Source of the DNA: an uncultured Clostridia bacterium
GTDB lineage: Bacteria > Bacillota > Clostridia > TANB77 > CAG-508
DNA: 6,623 nucleotides
Assembly: GCA_947584125.1 (NCBI GenBank)
Contig: CANPWI010000075.1
Location: forward strand, 1-6,623
Direction of reading: 5' to 3'
Below, in pieces: positions 1-5,399 of the stretch. Under the pieces are notes generated by a model. It did no database searches, had not been told where the DNA came from, and worked only from the letters and a program-made list of their open reading frames with translations. A program made the translations under genes and the position numbers. Position 1 is the first letter of the stretch. Each line of letters opens with the position of its first letter.

Positions 1-39
1 TTTTAAGAATGATGTTTCAACTTTATTACTAAATTATTT

Positions 40-390
40 TTAAGCTTTTTTTGCAATTTCAGCAATTTGTGCAAATGCATTTGCATCTGTTACAGCTAAT
101 TCTGCAAGCATTTTTCTATTAATTGTTACATTAGCTTTCTTTAATCCAGCAATTAGTTTACTATATGTTAATCCATTTTGTCTAGCTGCTGCATTAATTC
201 TTGTAATCCATAATTTTCTAAAATTACTTTTTTTATCTTTTCTTCCAATGTAAGCATACATTCCAGATTTCATAACAGCTTGTTTTGCCATTCTAAATCT
301 ATAATGTTTTGCTCCATAATATCCTTTTGCTTGTTTTAATACTTTTTTATGTTTTTTACGAGTAATTCTCGCTGTTTTAACTCTTGCCAT
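40..390 (-). CDS. rplT: Large ribosomal subunit protein bL20
   Basis: bL20 is an early 23S rRNA-binding assembly protein of the 50S subunit, and in Bacillota it also represses its own operon through the infC leader. The 116-residue product has the usual family length. It starts MARVK and carries the conserved KKVLKQAKGYYG stretch (residues 16-27) and the LWITRINAAARQNGLTYS signature (about 60-77). The first 60 residues are very basic, as expected for the RNA-binding extension. ATG at 390 is preceded by AGGAGTG at 403-397, a good Shine-Dalgarno. It is the last gene of infC-rpmI-rplT, 38 nt after rpmI. Its terminator is not visible in the 39 bases left in the window. The leader upstream of infC (1198-1334) is its probable autoregulatory target. 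Confidence 0.98.
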   Translation of the reverse strand: MARVKTARITRKKHKKVLKQAKGYYGAKHYRFRMAKQAVMKSGMYAYIGRKDKKSNFRKLWITRINAAARQNGLTYSKLIAGLKKANVTINRKMLAELAVTDANAFAQIAEIAKKA

Positions 391-428
391 TTATTTCACT
401 CCTATTCTTTTTTATATTTCATTTAAAT

Positions 429-632
429 TTATCCACCATAAGGCATAAGTTTTTTAATTCCTGCCTCACAAGTTTTATCTGCATAAGCATTTTGAATTTT
501 TCCACATTTTTTTTGTCTCTTAGTTTTGTTAGCTAATAAGTGTCTTCTATTTGATTTTGTTCTTTTAACTTTTCCAGTAGCTGTTAAGCTATATCTTTTT
601 TTTGCAGCTTTGTTTGTTTTTAATTTTGCCAT
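429..632 (-). CDS. rpmI: Large ribosomal subunit protein bL35
   Basis: bL35 is a small basic protein of the 50S subunit. The 67-residue product begins MAKLKTNKAAKKRY and contains the family pattern TGKVKRTKSNRRHLLANKTKRQKK (about residues 19-42), in which the 'HLLANKTKRQKR' segment is the family hallmark. The length is normal for L35. The C-terminal third, with two cysteines (43 and 55) and the ending LMPYGG, diverges from the Bacillus and E. coli proteins. ATG at 632 has an AAGGGAGA Shine-Dalgarno at 648-641, eight bases upstream. It sits 37 nt after infC and 38 nt before rplT, the classic IF-3/L35/L20 operon order, and should be co-transcribed from the promoter at 1341-1369. Confidence 0.97.
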   Translation of the reverse strand: MAKLKTNKAAKKRYSLTATGKVKRTKSNRRHLLANKTKRQKKCGKIQNAYADKTCEAGIKKLMPYGG

Positions 633-669
633 TTTCTTTTTCTCCCTTCTAATTTTGTTTTTATTTATA

Positions 670-1176
670 TTATTTATTTGCTAAAATAATAAACATGTTT
701 TTACCTTCTAATAATGGTTTTTTATCTGGTACGGCAACATCTGATAATTCTTCAATAAATTTATTAAGAATTAACTCACCTTGTTTTACATAGCTAAGTT
801 CTCTTCCTCTAAATCTAACTGTTACTTTTACTTTTGCACCATCTTCAAGGAATTTTCTAATATTTTTTACTTTGAAATTAAAATCATGTTCTTCAGTATT
901 TGGAGTAACTCTTATTTCTTTTAATTCAGTTGTTTTTTGTTTTTTTCTAGCTTCTTTTTCTTTTTTAGCTTGTTCAAATTTGTATTTTCCATAGTTCATT
1001 ATTCTACAAACTGGTGGATTTCCATTTGGAGCAACTAATACTAAATCAAGATTTTTTTCTATAGCTATGTCTAATGCTTTTTTTGAATCCATTATTCCTA
1101 ATTTTTGACCATTTTCATCAATTAGTTGAAGTTCATTTAAGCGTATTTTTTCATTAATTGGTAATTCTTGTTTTAT
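670..1176 (-). CDS. infC: Translation initiation factor IF-3, probable AUA start
   Basis: IF-3 binds the 30S subunit, prevents premature 50S joining and checks start-codon and initiator-tRNA pairing. The 168-residue product aligns end to end with Bacillus IF-3. The N domain (about 5-75) contains INEKIRLNELQLID and the signature NPPVCRIMNYGKYKFE (53-68). A lysine-rich linker (about 70-86) and a C domain (about 87-168) with VRFRGRE and GKNMFIILA follow. No ATG, GTG or TTG lies near the expected N-terminus. The in-frame codon at the right distance is ATA (1176-1174), seven bases after GAGGTG (1189-1184), giving MKQELPINEK. Rare AUU, AUC or AUA starts are known for infC and let IF-3 limit its own synthesis. 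An in-frame TTG at 1257 lies inside a leader hairpin and would add 27 unrelated residues. Gene identity is certain; the start is inferred. Confidence 0.95.
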   Translation of the reverse strand: MKQELPINEKIRLNELQLIDENGQKLGIMDSKKALDIAIEKNLDLVLVAPNGNPPVCRIMNYGKYKFEQAKKEKEARKKQKTTELKEIRVTPNTEEHDFNFKVKNIRKFLEDGAKVKVTVRFRGRELSYVKQGELILNKFIEELSDVAVPDKKPLLEGKNMFIILANK

Positions 1177-1189
1177 ATAAACACACCTC
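1174..1189 (-). promoter_or_regulatory. infC ribosome-binding site and AUA initiation codon
   Basis: GAGGTG (1189-1184) is followed by a seven-base spacer and then ATA (1176-1174). No canonical initiation codon occurs in frame between the terminator-like hairpin and the conserved IF-3 residues INEKIR. The spacing and homology therefore select the AUA codon. Confidence 0.8.
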
Positions 1190-1197
1190 TTTCTTAT

Positions 1198-1229
1198 AAA
1201 AAAATAGATTGTAACTAAGACAATCCATT
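1198..1229 (-). terminator. Conditional intrinsic terminator in the infC leader
   Basis: AATGGATTGT (1229-1220) pairs with ACAATCTATT (1212-1203) through ten pairs including one G·U, with a seven-base loop. A run of seven T (1204-1198) overlaps the end of the 3' arm. The hairpin is AU-rich and ends 21 bases before the infC start codon. Its 5' arm is taken up by the long-range helix to 1306-1316 in the alternative fold, as expected for an attenuator rather than a constitutive terminator. Confidence 0.8.
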
Positions 1230-1334
1230 CTCCTATATTGTGTATGATATAACACAATATTTATTAAAAACAAATTTTAATAACCTTTTTCCTTATGGAT
1301 AAGGTGAGAAATGGATATTTCTTCTTAAATTTAC
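1198..1334 (-). ncRNA. Ribosomal protein L20 leader (cis-regulatory attenuator of infC-rpmI-rplT)
   Basis: The 5' UTR between the promoter and infC folds into a nested structure. A long-range helix pairs ATCCATTTCTC (1316-1306) with GAGAATGGAT (1232-1223), leaving one bulged U. It encloses three local hairpins: CCTTA/TAAGG (1304-1291), TTATTAAAA/TTTTAATAA (1283-1261, nine pairs) and ATATTGTGT/ACACAATAT (1260-1235, nine pairs). The 3' strand of the long helix is also the 5' arm of a terminator hairpin (1229-1203) with a U7 tract, so the two folds exclude each other. In B. subtilis, L20 binds the infC leader and promotes termination in this way (L20_leader family). The match here is by position, gene context and architecture; no covariance-model search was run. 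Confidence 0.85.
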
Positions 1335-1340
1335 TTAGAT

Positions 1341-1369
1341 ATTATATAATTTTTTTTTACTTATGTCAA
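1341..1369 (-). promoter_or_regulatory. Sigma-A promoter of infC-rpmI-rplT
   Basis: TTGACA (1369-1364) and TATAAT (1346-1341) both match the consensus perfectly, with exactly 17 bases between them. The predicted start of transcription is near 1334, giving a leader of about 157 nt before the infC AUA. The -35 box begins four bases after the stop codon of the DUF951 gene. A strong promoter feeding an attenuator fits a ribosomal-protein operon. Confidence 0.92.
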
Positions 1370-1373
1370 TACT

Positions 1374-1550
1374 TTAGCTCTCTTTTTTTGTAATTATTTT
1401 TAATGCTTTTTGTCTTTCTAATGTAATTACATGTCCACACCCTTGACATTTTAATTTAAAATCTACTCCTACTCTTGTTATTTCCCATAATTTGCTTCCA
1501 CATGGATGTACCTTTTTTGTTCTAACTATATCTCCAACATTATATTCCAT
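1374..1550 (-). CDS. DUF951 family small zinc-ribbon-like protein
   Basis: This 58-residue protein begins MEYNVGDIVRTKKVHPCGSK and continues LWEITRVGVDFKLKCQGCGH. It matches the DUF951 pattern as I remember it: VGDIVR, K-HPCGS-W, then R-G-DF-LKC-GCGH. H16/C17 and C35/C38 could hold a zinc ion in a ribbon-like fold; this is inferred from the motif. Family proteins of about 60-70 residues are widespread in Bacillota and uncharacterised, so no biochemical role is assigned. ATG at 1550 has AGAGGT at 1560-1555, four bases upstream. The gene follows gltX by 55 nt and is probably transcribed with rnj and gltX. Its stop lies four bases before the infC -35 box. The family is fairly certain, the function unknown. 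Confidence 0.9.
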   Translation of the reverse strand: MEYNVGDIVRTKKVHPCGSKLWEITRVGVDFKLKCQGCGHVITLERQKALKIITKKES

Positions 1551-1567
1551 ATTTACCTCTTATATTT

Positions 1568-1594
1568 TAGGGCGGGCATGGAATCCCGCCCCTA
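1568..1594 (-). repeat. GC-rich bulged palindrome (REP-like) between gltX and the DUF951 gene
   Basis: On the minus strand TAGGGGCGGG (1594-1585) pairs with CCCGCCCTA (1576-1568): seven G/C pairs (GGGCGGG with CCCGCCC), one bulged G, then two A/T pairs, around an eight-base loop. It is far more GC-rich than its surroundings. Neither side has a proper T tract, so it is a poor intrinsic terminator. The form resembles interspersed GTAGGGGCG...CGCCC palindromes I recall from Clostridia and other genomes. It could still stabilise the gltX 3' end or pause decay or transcription. Confidence 0.65.
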
Positions 1595-1605
1595 CATCAT
1601 TATTA

Positions 1606-3258
1606 TTATTTTATTATTTTTTGTAATCTTTTTATTACGCTTTCTTTTCCTAATACTTGCATAATTTCATACATATCTGGTGTGTTTGCTCTTGATGTTA
1701 ATGATATTCTGATTACTGTACTTACATCTCCAACATGTCCTTTATATTTTTCTGGTTCTTGTTTATATTCTTTTACTTCTCTTGCATATCCTAATTCTTC
1801 TGATAAATCTTTTATTTTATCAAACCATACTTGTTTGTCGTCATTTATGTCAAAATATTTTTCTAAATATAATGAAATTATTTTCTTTATTTCTTCTTTA
1901 TCTTTTATATTTTGATATTCATAATTATGCTCTTTATTTAAGTATATTTCATCATACATATATTCAATATTTTCTTCTAAGTTAGACCATTTAGATATAT
2001 CTTTTCTAGGTTTAACATTTCCTCTTTCTATTCCTAAAACTTTTAAGGTATATTCTTTATTTTTACTTAATAATTGCTCTAAATTTTTATCATATTCTTC
2101 TGCCCATTTTATTGCTTCGTTATATACCTCTTCTTTGTTATATTTTGAAATTACTGTTTTTGATATATCTAATAGTTTTGTCATATCAAATAATGCTCCA
2201 CTTACACCCATTTTGTTTAATTGTAATGTAAATTCTTCTATTTTTGCATCTTTGTTTTGTTTTCTCCATTGCTCAAAATTAGAGTTTGCAATATTTAATA
2301 AATATTCTTTTACTGCATCATCTGGGATTCCTTCTTTATGATAAAACTCAACAGCAGCTTCTGGATCTTTTCTTTTACTTAATTTTCTTTTTGCACCATT
2401 TTCCTCTTTCATTATAGGAGCAATATGTGCATATTTAGGTGCTTTAAATCCTAATGTTTGAAATAATTGTAAGTGAAGTGGTACAGAAGATAACCATTCG
2501 TCACCTCTAATTACTAAAGTAGTTCTCATAAGATGGTCATCTATTGCATGTGCAAAATGATATGTTGGAAGACCATCTGATTTTATTATTACTATGTCTT
2601 GGTCATTTTCTGGAAAATCTACATTTCCTTTTATTAAATCATGATGCTTAATTTTTCTATCTTCTCTTCCCATTGATTTTATTCTAATAATATATGGATC
2701 ACCATTTTTTATTTTTTCTATTACTTCATCAAGTGGCTTTTCTCTCCATGTTGCCCATACACCATAATATCCTGGTCTTACTTTTGCAGATTCTTGTTTT
2801 TTTCTCATTTCGTCTAATTCTTCTGCAGTTTCAAAACATGGGTATGCTAATTTTTTTTCAATTAAATCTTTAGCATAAGCTTGGTAAATCTCTTTTCTTA
2901 ATGATTGTTTATATGGGCCATAGTTTCCTTTTTCTTCGTTTTCTCCAATCATTCCTTCATCTGGTTCTATATTGAAGTTTTTTAACGAATTTACTATATC
3001 TACAACACCATTTTCAACTTCTCTTTTTTGGTCTGTATCTTCTATTCTTAAAAAGAACACTCCCTCTGTTTGTTTTGCAAGAGTTTTTGCAATTAAACTT
3101 TGGTATAAACCACCTATATGTACAAACCCTGTTGGGCTTGGTGCAAATCTTGTTACTATTGCTCCTTCTTTTAAATTTCTTTTTTCATATTTATTTTCAT
3201 AATATTCTATTGGTTTTGCTTCTGGAAAAATTATATTTGCTAAATCTTTATAATCCAT
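1606..3258 (-). CDS. gltX: Glutamate--tRNA ligase (GluRS)
   Basis: A cytoplasmic class Ic synthetase that charges tRNA(Glu) with glutamate using ATP. The 550-residue product has about 35 residues before the Rossmann fold, then RFAPSPTGFVHIGG with the HIGH-type motif HIGG (47-50), LRIEDTD (70-76), SDGLPTYHFAHAIDDHLM (227-244), RGDEW (251-255) and the KMSKS-type motif KLSKR (292-296). An all-helical anticodon-binding half ends near LTSRANTPDMYEIMQVLGKE. Only C141 lies in the region that holds the zinc cluster in E. coli GluRS, so zinc binding there is unlikely. ATG at 3258 is chosen because AAAGGAG (3273-3267) sits eight bases upstream. An ATG at 3279 overlaps rnj and has no ribosome-binding site. 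It lies 13 nt after rnj, so is probably co-transcribed. It may also mischarge tRNA(Gln), as in many Bacillota; that is not decidable from sequence here. Confidence 0.96.
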   Translation of the reverse strand: MDYKDLANIIFPEAKPIEYYENKYEKRNLKEGAIVTRFAPSPTGFVHIGGLYQSLIAKTLAKQTEGVFFLRIEDTDQKREVENGVVDIVNSLKNFNIEPDEGMIGENEEKGNYGPYKQSLRKEIYQAYAKDLIEKKLAYPCFETAEELDEMRKKQESAKVRPGYYGVWATWREKPLDEVIEKIKNGDPYIIRIKSMGREDRKIKHHDLIKGNVDFPENDQDIVIIKSDGLPTYHFAHAIDDHLMRTTLVIRGDEWLSSVPLHLQLFQTLGFKAPKYAHIAPIMKEENGAKRKLSKRKDPEAAVEFYHKEGIPDDAVKEYLLNIANSNFEQWRKQNKDAKIEEFTLQLNKMGVSGALFDMTKLLDISKTVISKYNKEEVYNEAIKWAEEYDKNLEQLLSKNKEYTLKVLGIERGNVKPRKDISKWSNLEENIEYMYDEIYLNKEHNYEYQNIKDKEEIKKIISLYLEKYFDINDDKQVWFDKIKDLSEELGYAREVKEYKQEPEKYKGHVGDVSTVIRISLTSRANTPDMYEIMQVLGKESVIKRLQKIIK

Positions 3259-3274
3259 TTTAACATCTCCTTTA
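3259..3274 (-). promoter_or_regulatory. gltX Shine-Dalgarno overlapping the rnj stop codon
   Basis: TAAAGGAG (3274-3267) contains the rnj stop TAA and the gltX Shine-Dalgarno AAAGGAG, eight bases before ATG at 3258. This points to translational coupling of GluRS to RNase J and decides the gltX start against the upstream ATG at 3279. Confidence 0.8.
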
Positions 3275-5164
3275 TACATCCATTAATATTGGTAAAATCA
3301 TTGGGTTTCTCTTTGTTGTTTGATATAAATAATCTCTTAATCCGTCTTTTAATGATGATTTTATAATAGACCATTCTTTTATGTGTCTTTGTTCACACAT
3401 ATCTAATTGTTCTTTTACAACTCTTCTTACATCATCCATTAAGTTTTCTGATTCTCTAACATATACAAATCCACGAGATATTATATCAGGGCCAGATATA
3501 ACAGTACCTGTTGCAGAATCCATTGCAACAACTATAACTATTAAACCATCTTGAGATAAGTGTTGTCTATCTCTTAATACAATATTTCCTACATCCCCAA
3601 TTCCTAATCCATCAACAAGTATTTTACCTGCTGGAACTGTTTGTACCATTTCTGCTTTATCCTCATTTAATTCTAATACTCTACCATTTGACATTATAAA
3701 TATATTATCTTTAGGTATTCCAAGCTTCATAGCAGTATTTGCATGTGCTATTAATTGTCTATATTCACCATGAACTGGTATAAAATATTTTGGTTTTATA
3801 AGTGATAACATTAATTTTTGTTCTTCTTGTGCAGCATGTCCTGAAACATGTATTTGTTCTAAAGAGCTATATACAACCTCTGCTCCAAGTTTCATTAAAT
3901 CATCAATAACTTTTGATACAAATTTTTCATTACCTGGTATTGGTGTTGCTGATATTATAACTAAATCGTTTGGAGTAATTTCAACTTTTCTATGGTCTCC
4001 TGCTGACATTCTAGTTAGTGCTGACATTGGTTCTCCTTGACTTCCTGTTGTTATAATAACTAATTGCTCATCTGTATAATTTTTTATCATATCTATATCT
4101 ATAAAGATATTTTCTGCTCCTACAATATAACCAAGCTCTCTTGCAGTATTAATCATATTCATCATACTTCTACCACAAACTGCTATTTTTCTTCCATATT
4201 TTAATGCAGAATTTACTATTTGTTGAACTCTGTGTACATTTGTTGCAAATGTAGCTACTACAATTCTTTTCTTACAATTTGAAAATAGTTTATCAAATAC
4301 TTCTCCAACAGTACTTTCTGAAGCTGTATAACCTGATTTTTCTGAATTTGTACTATCAGACATTAATGCTAAAACTCCTTTATTTCCAAGTTCTGCAAGT
4401 CTTCCAAAATCCATTATTCTACCATCTATTGGTGTATAATCTATTTTGAAATCTCCTGTATGAACTATTATTCCAGCTGGTGTATGAATTGCAAGTGCTG
4501 ATGAATCTGGAATACTATGTGAGCTTCTAATAAATTCTACTTTAAATTTTCCAACTGTTACTTTATCCCCATGTCTTACTACTTTTAATTTTGCAGATTG
4601 TAATAATTTGTGTTCTTCTAATTTATTACTAATTAATCCTATTGTTAATCTTGTTCCATAAATTGGAACATTAATTTGTTTTAGTAAATATGGAATTGAA
4701 CCAATATGATCTTCGTGTCCATGTGTTATAAATAAACCTTTTATTCTATGTTTATTTTTTTCTAAATATGTCATATCTGGTATAACTAAATCTACACCAA
4801 GCATATCGTCTGTTGGAAATGCAAGACCACAATCTACTATAATCATGTCGTTTCCAAATTCAAATACAGTCATATTTTTTCCTATTTCTAGTAATCCTCC
4901 TAATGGTATTATTTTTACTGTATCTTTTTTTAGTGCTATTTCTTGTATATTACTTCTTGTATTTCTTTTTAATTTTTTTTCTTCTCTTTTTATTTCTATA
5001 TTTGTATTTACTATTTCCTCAAGTTCCTTTTTAAATGTATCTCTTTTTTGAGTTTGCTTTTTTACTACAGGTTCTGTACTCCTTTTATTTGTTTTTTCAT
5101 AATTTTTTGCGTAGCTTCTTTTTCTTTCTGGTTTTGCTACTGCTTCTTTTTTCTCTTCGTTCAT
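3272..5164 (-). CDS. rnj: Ribonuclease J, 5'-3' exonuclease and endonuclease
   Basis: RNase J matures and degrades RNA in the cytoplasm, favouring 5'-monophosphate ends. The 630-residue protein has a metallo-beta-lactamase core with motif 2 THGHEDH (147-153), H216 in HSIPDSS, D238 in HTGDFK, the beta-CASP segments TTGSQGEPMSALTR (372-385) and HVSGH (439-443), and H465 in PVHGEY. A C-terminal domain ends PMILPILMDV as in Bacillus. All expected metal ligands are present. The first 80 or so residues are a lysine/arginine-rich, low-complexity extension absent from the roughly 555-residue Bacillus RNase J1. ATG at 5164 follows GAGAGG (5175-5170) by five bases. The gene has its own promoter (5355-5383) and long leader, and heads an rnj-gltX-DUF951 unit. 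I cannot say whether it corresponds to J1 or J2; the intact active site suggests an active enzyme. Confidence 0.96.
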   Translation of the reverse strand: MNEEKKEAVAKPERKRSYAKNYEKTNKRSTEPVVKKQTQKRDTFKKELEEIVNTNIEIKREEKKLKRNTRSNIQEIALKKDTVKIIPLGGLLEIGKNMTVFEFGNDMIIVDCGLAFPTDDMLGVDLVIPDMTYLEKNKHRIKGLFITHGHEDHIGSIPYLLKQINVPIYGTRLTIGLISNKLEEHKLLQSAKLKVVRHGDKVTVGKFKVEFIRSSHSIPDSSALAIHTPAGIIVHTGDFKIDYTPIDGRIMDFGRLAELGNKGVLALMSDSTNSEKSGYTASESTVGEVFDKLFSNCKKRIVVATFATNVHRVQQIVNSALKYGRKIAVCGRSMMNMINTARELGYIVGAENIFIDIDMIKNYTDEQLVIITTGSQGEPMSALTRMSAGDHRKVEITPNDLVIISATPIPGNEKFVSKVIDDLMKLGAEVVYSSLEQIHVSGHAAQEEQKLMLSLIKPKYFIPVHGEYRQLIAHANTAMKLGIPKDNIFIMSNGRVLELNEDKAEMVQTVPAGKILVDGLGIGDVGNIVLRDRQHLSQDGLIVIVVAMDSATGTVISGPDIISRGFVYVRESENLMDDVRRVVKEQLDMCEQRHIKEWSIIKSSLKDGLRDYLYQTTKRNPMILPILMDV

Positions 5165-5348
5165 ATTTTCCTCTCTTTCTTATTAGTGTATTAATGTAAA
5201 AAAATACTTATAAGACCTTGTGTATTTTATTATTTTTTTAACACAAAGTCTAATGTCTACTATTATAGTATTTTTCATAATATTAAATTTTACCCGGACA
5301 CTTTTTTTATATTTTTAATTTCTCTTCTTTACCATTTGGTAACAACTG
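5165..5348 (-). promoter_or_regulatory. Structured 5' leader of rnj
   Basis: About 184 nt separate the predicted transcription start from the rnj ATG. A small hairpin near the 5' end (TTACC/GGTAA, 5342-5329) is followed by a stronger stem, AGACTTTGTGT (5251-5241) with ACACAAGGTCT (5223-5213): eleven pairs, one G·U, 17-base loop. Eight bases later comes a U7 run (5204-5198). A competing stem AAAATAC/GTATTTT (5228-5222 with 5207-5201) would abut the U run and disrupt the first. I recognise no known riboswitch, T-box or Rfam family. Regulation of rnj through this leader is an inference. Confidence 0.5.
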
Positions 5349-5354
5349 GATATA

Positions 5355-5383
5355 ATTATACTATAATTTTATTAATCTGTCAA
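5355..5383 (-). promoter_or_regulatory. Sigma-A promoter of rnj-gltX-DUF951
   Basis: TTGACA (5383-5378) and TATAAT (5360-5355) are perfect consensus boxes with a 17-base spacer. The -35 box begins 16 bases after the patatin stop codon. Transcription should start near 5348. No terminator is visible after the patatin gene, so read-through into rnj is also possible. Confidence 0.92.
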
Positions 5384-5399
5384 ATAATATTTTTTTGTC

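Noticed and set aside
1..39. A terminator after rplT
   Set aside because: Only 39 bases remain. They contain no stable stem followed by a T tract, so the operon end is outside the window.
1177..1257. A TTG at 1257 in frame with infC, which would lengthen IF-3 by 27 residues
   Set aside because: The TTG is inside a leader hairpin with no Shine-Dalgarno, the added residues match no IF-3, and the stretch is explained by the attenuator and the U7 tract.
3259..3279. ATG at 3279 as the gltX start
   Set aside because: It lies inside the end of rnj and lacks a ribosome-binding site. ATG at 3258 has AAAGGAG eight bases upstream.
3259..3400. A T-box or other aminoacylation-sensing leader for gltX
   Set aside because: The gene follows rnj by 13 nt, so there is no room for a leader, and no T-box sequence is seen anywhere in the window.
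1682..5051. Several plus-strand open frames of 60-77 codons opposite gltX and rnj
   Set aside because: They are antisense shadows of strongly conserved genes, hydrophobic and Phe/Leu/Ser-rich as expected from reverse-complement Lys/Glu codons, and have no ribosome-binding sites.
5183..5278. A 31-codon minus-strand ORF (MKNTIIVDIR...) in the rnj leader
   Set aside because: It has no Shine-Dalgarno, low-complexity A/T-driven composition and runs through the 11-bp stem. There is no positive sign of coding, although a leader peptide cannot be fully excluded.
5262..5290. A second TATAAT (5267-5262) in the rnj leader as an internal promoter
   Set aside because: No recognisable -35 hexamer is found 16-18 bases upstream and no extended -10 is present. 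In this AT-rich leader a chance match is likely.
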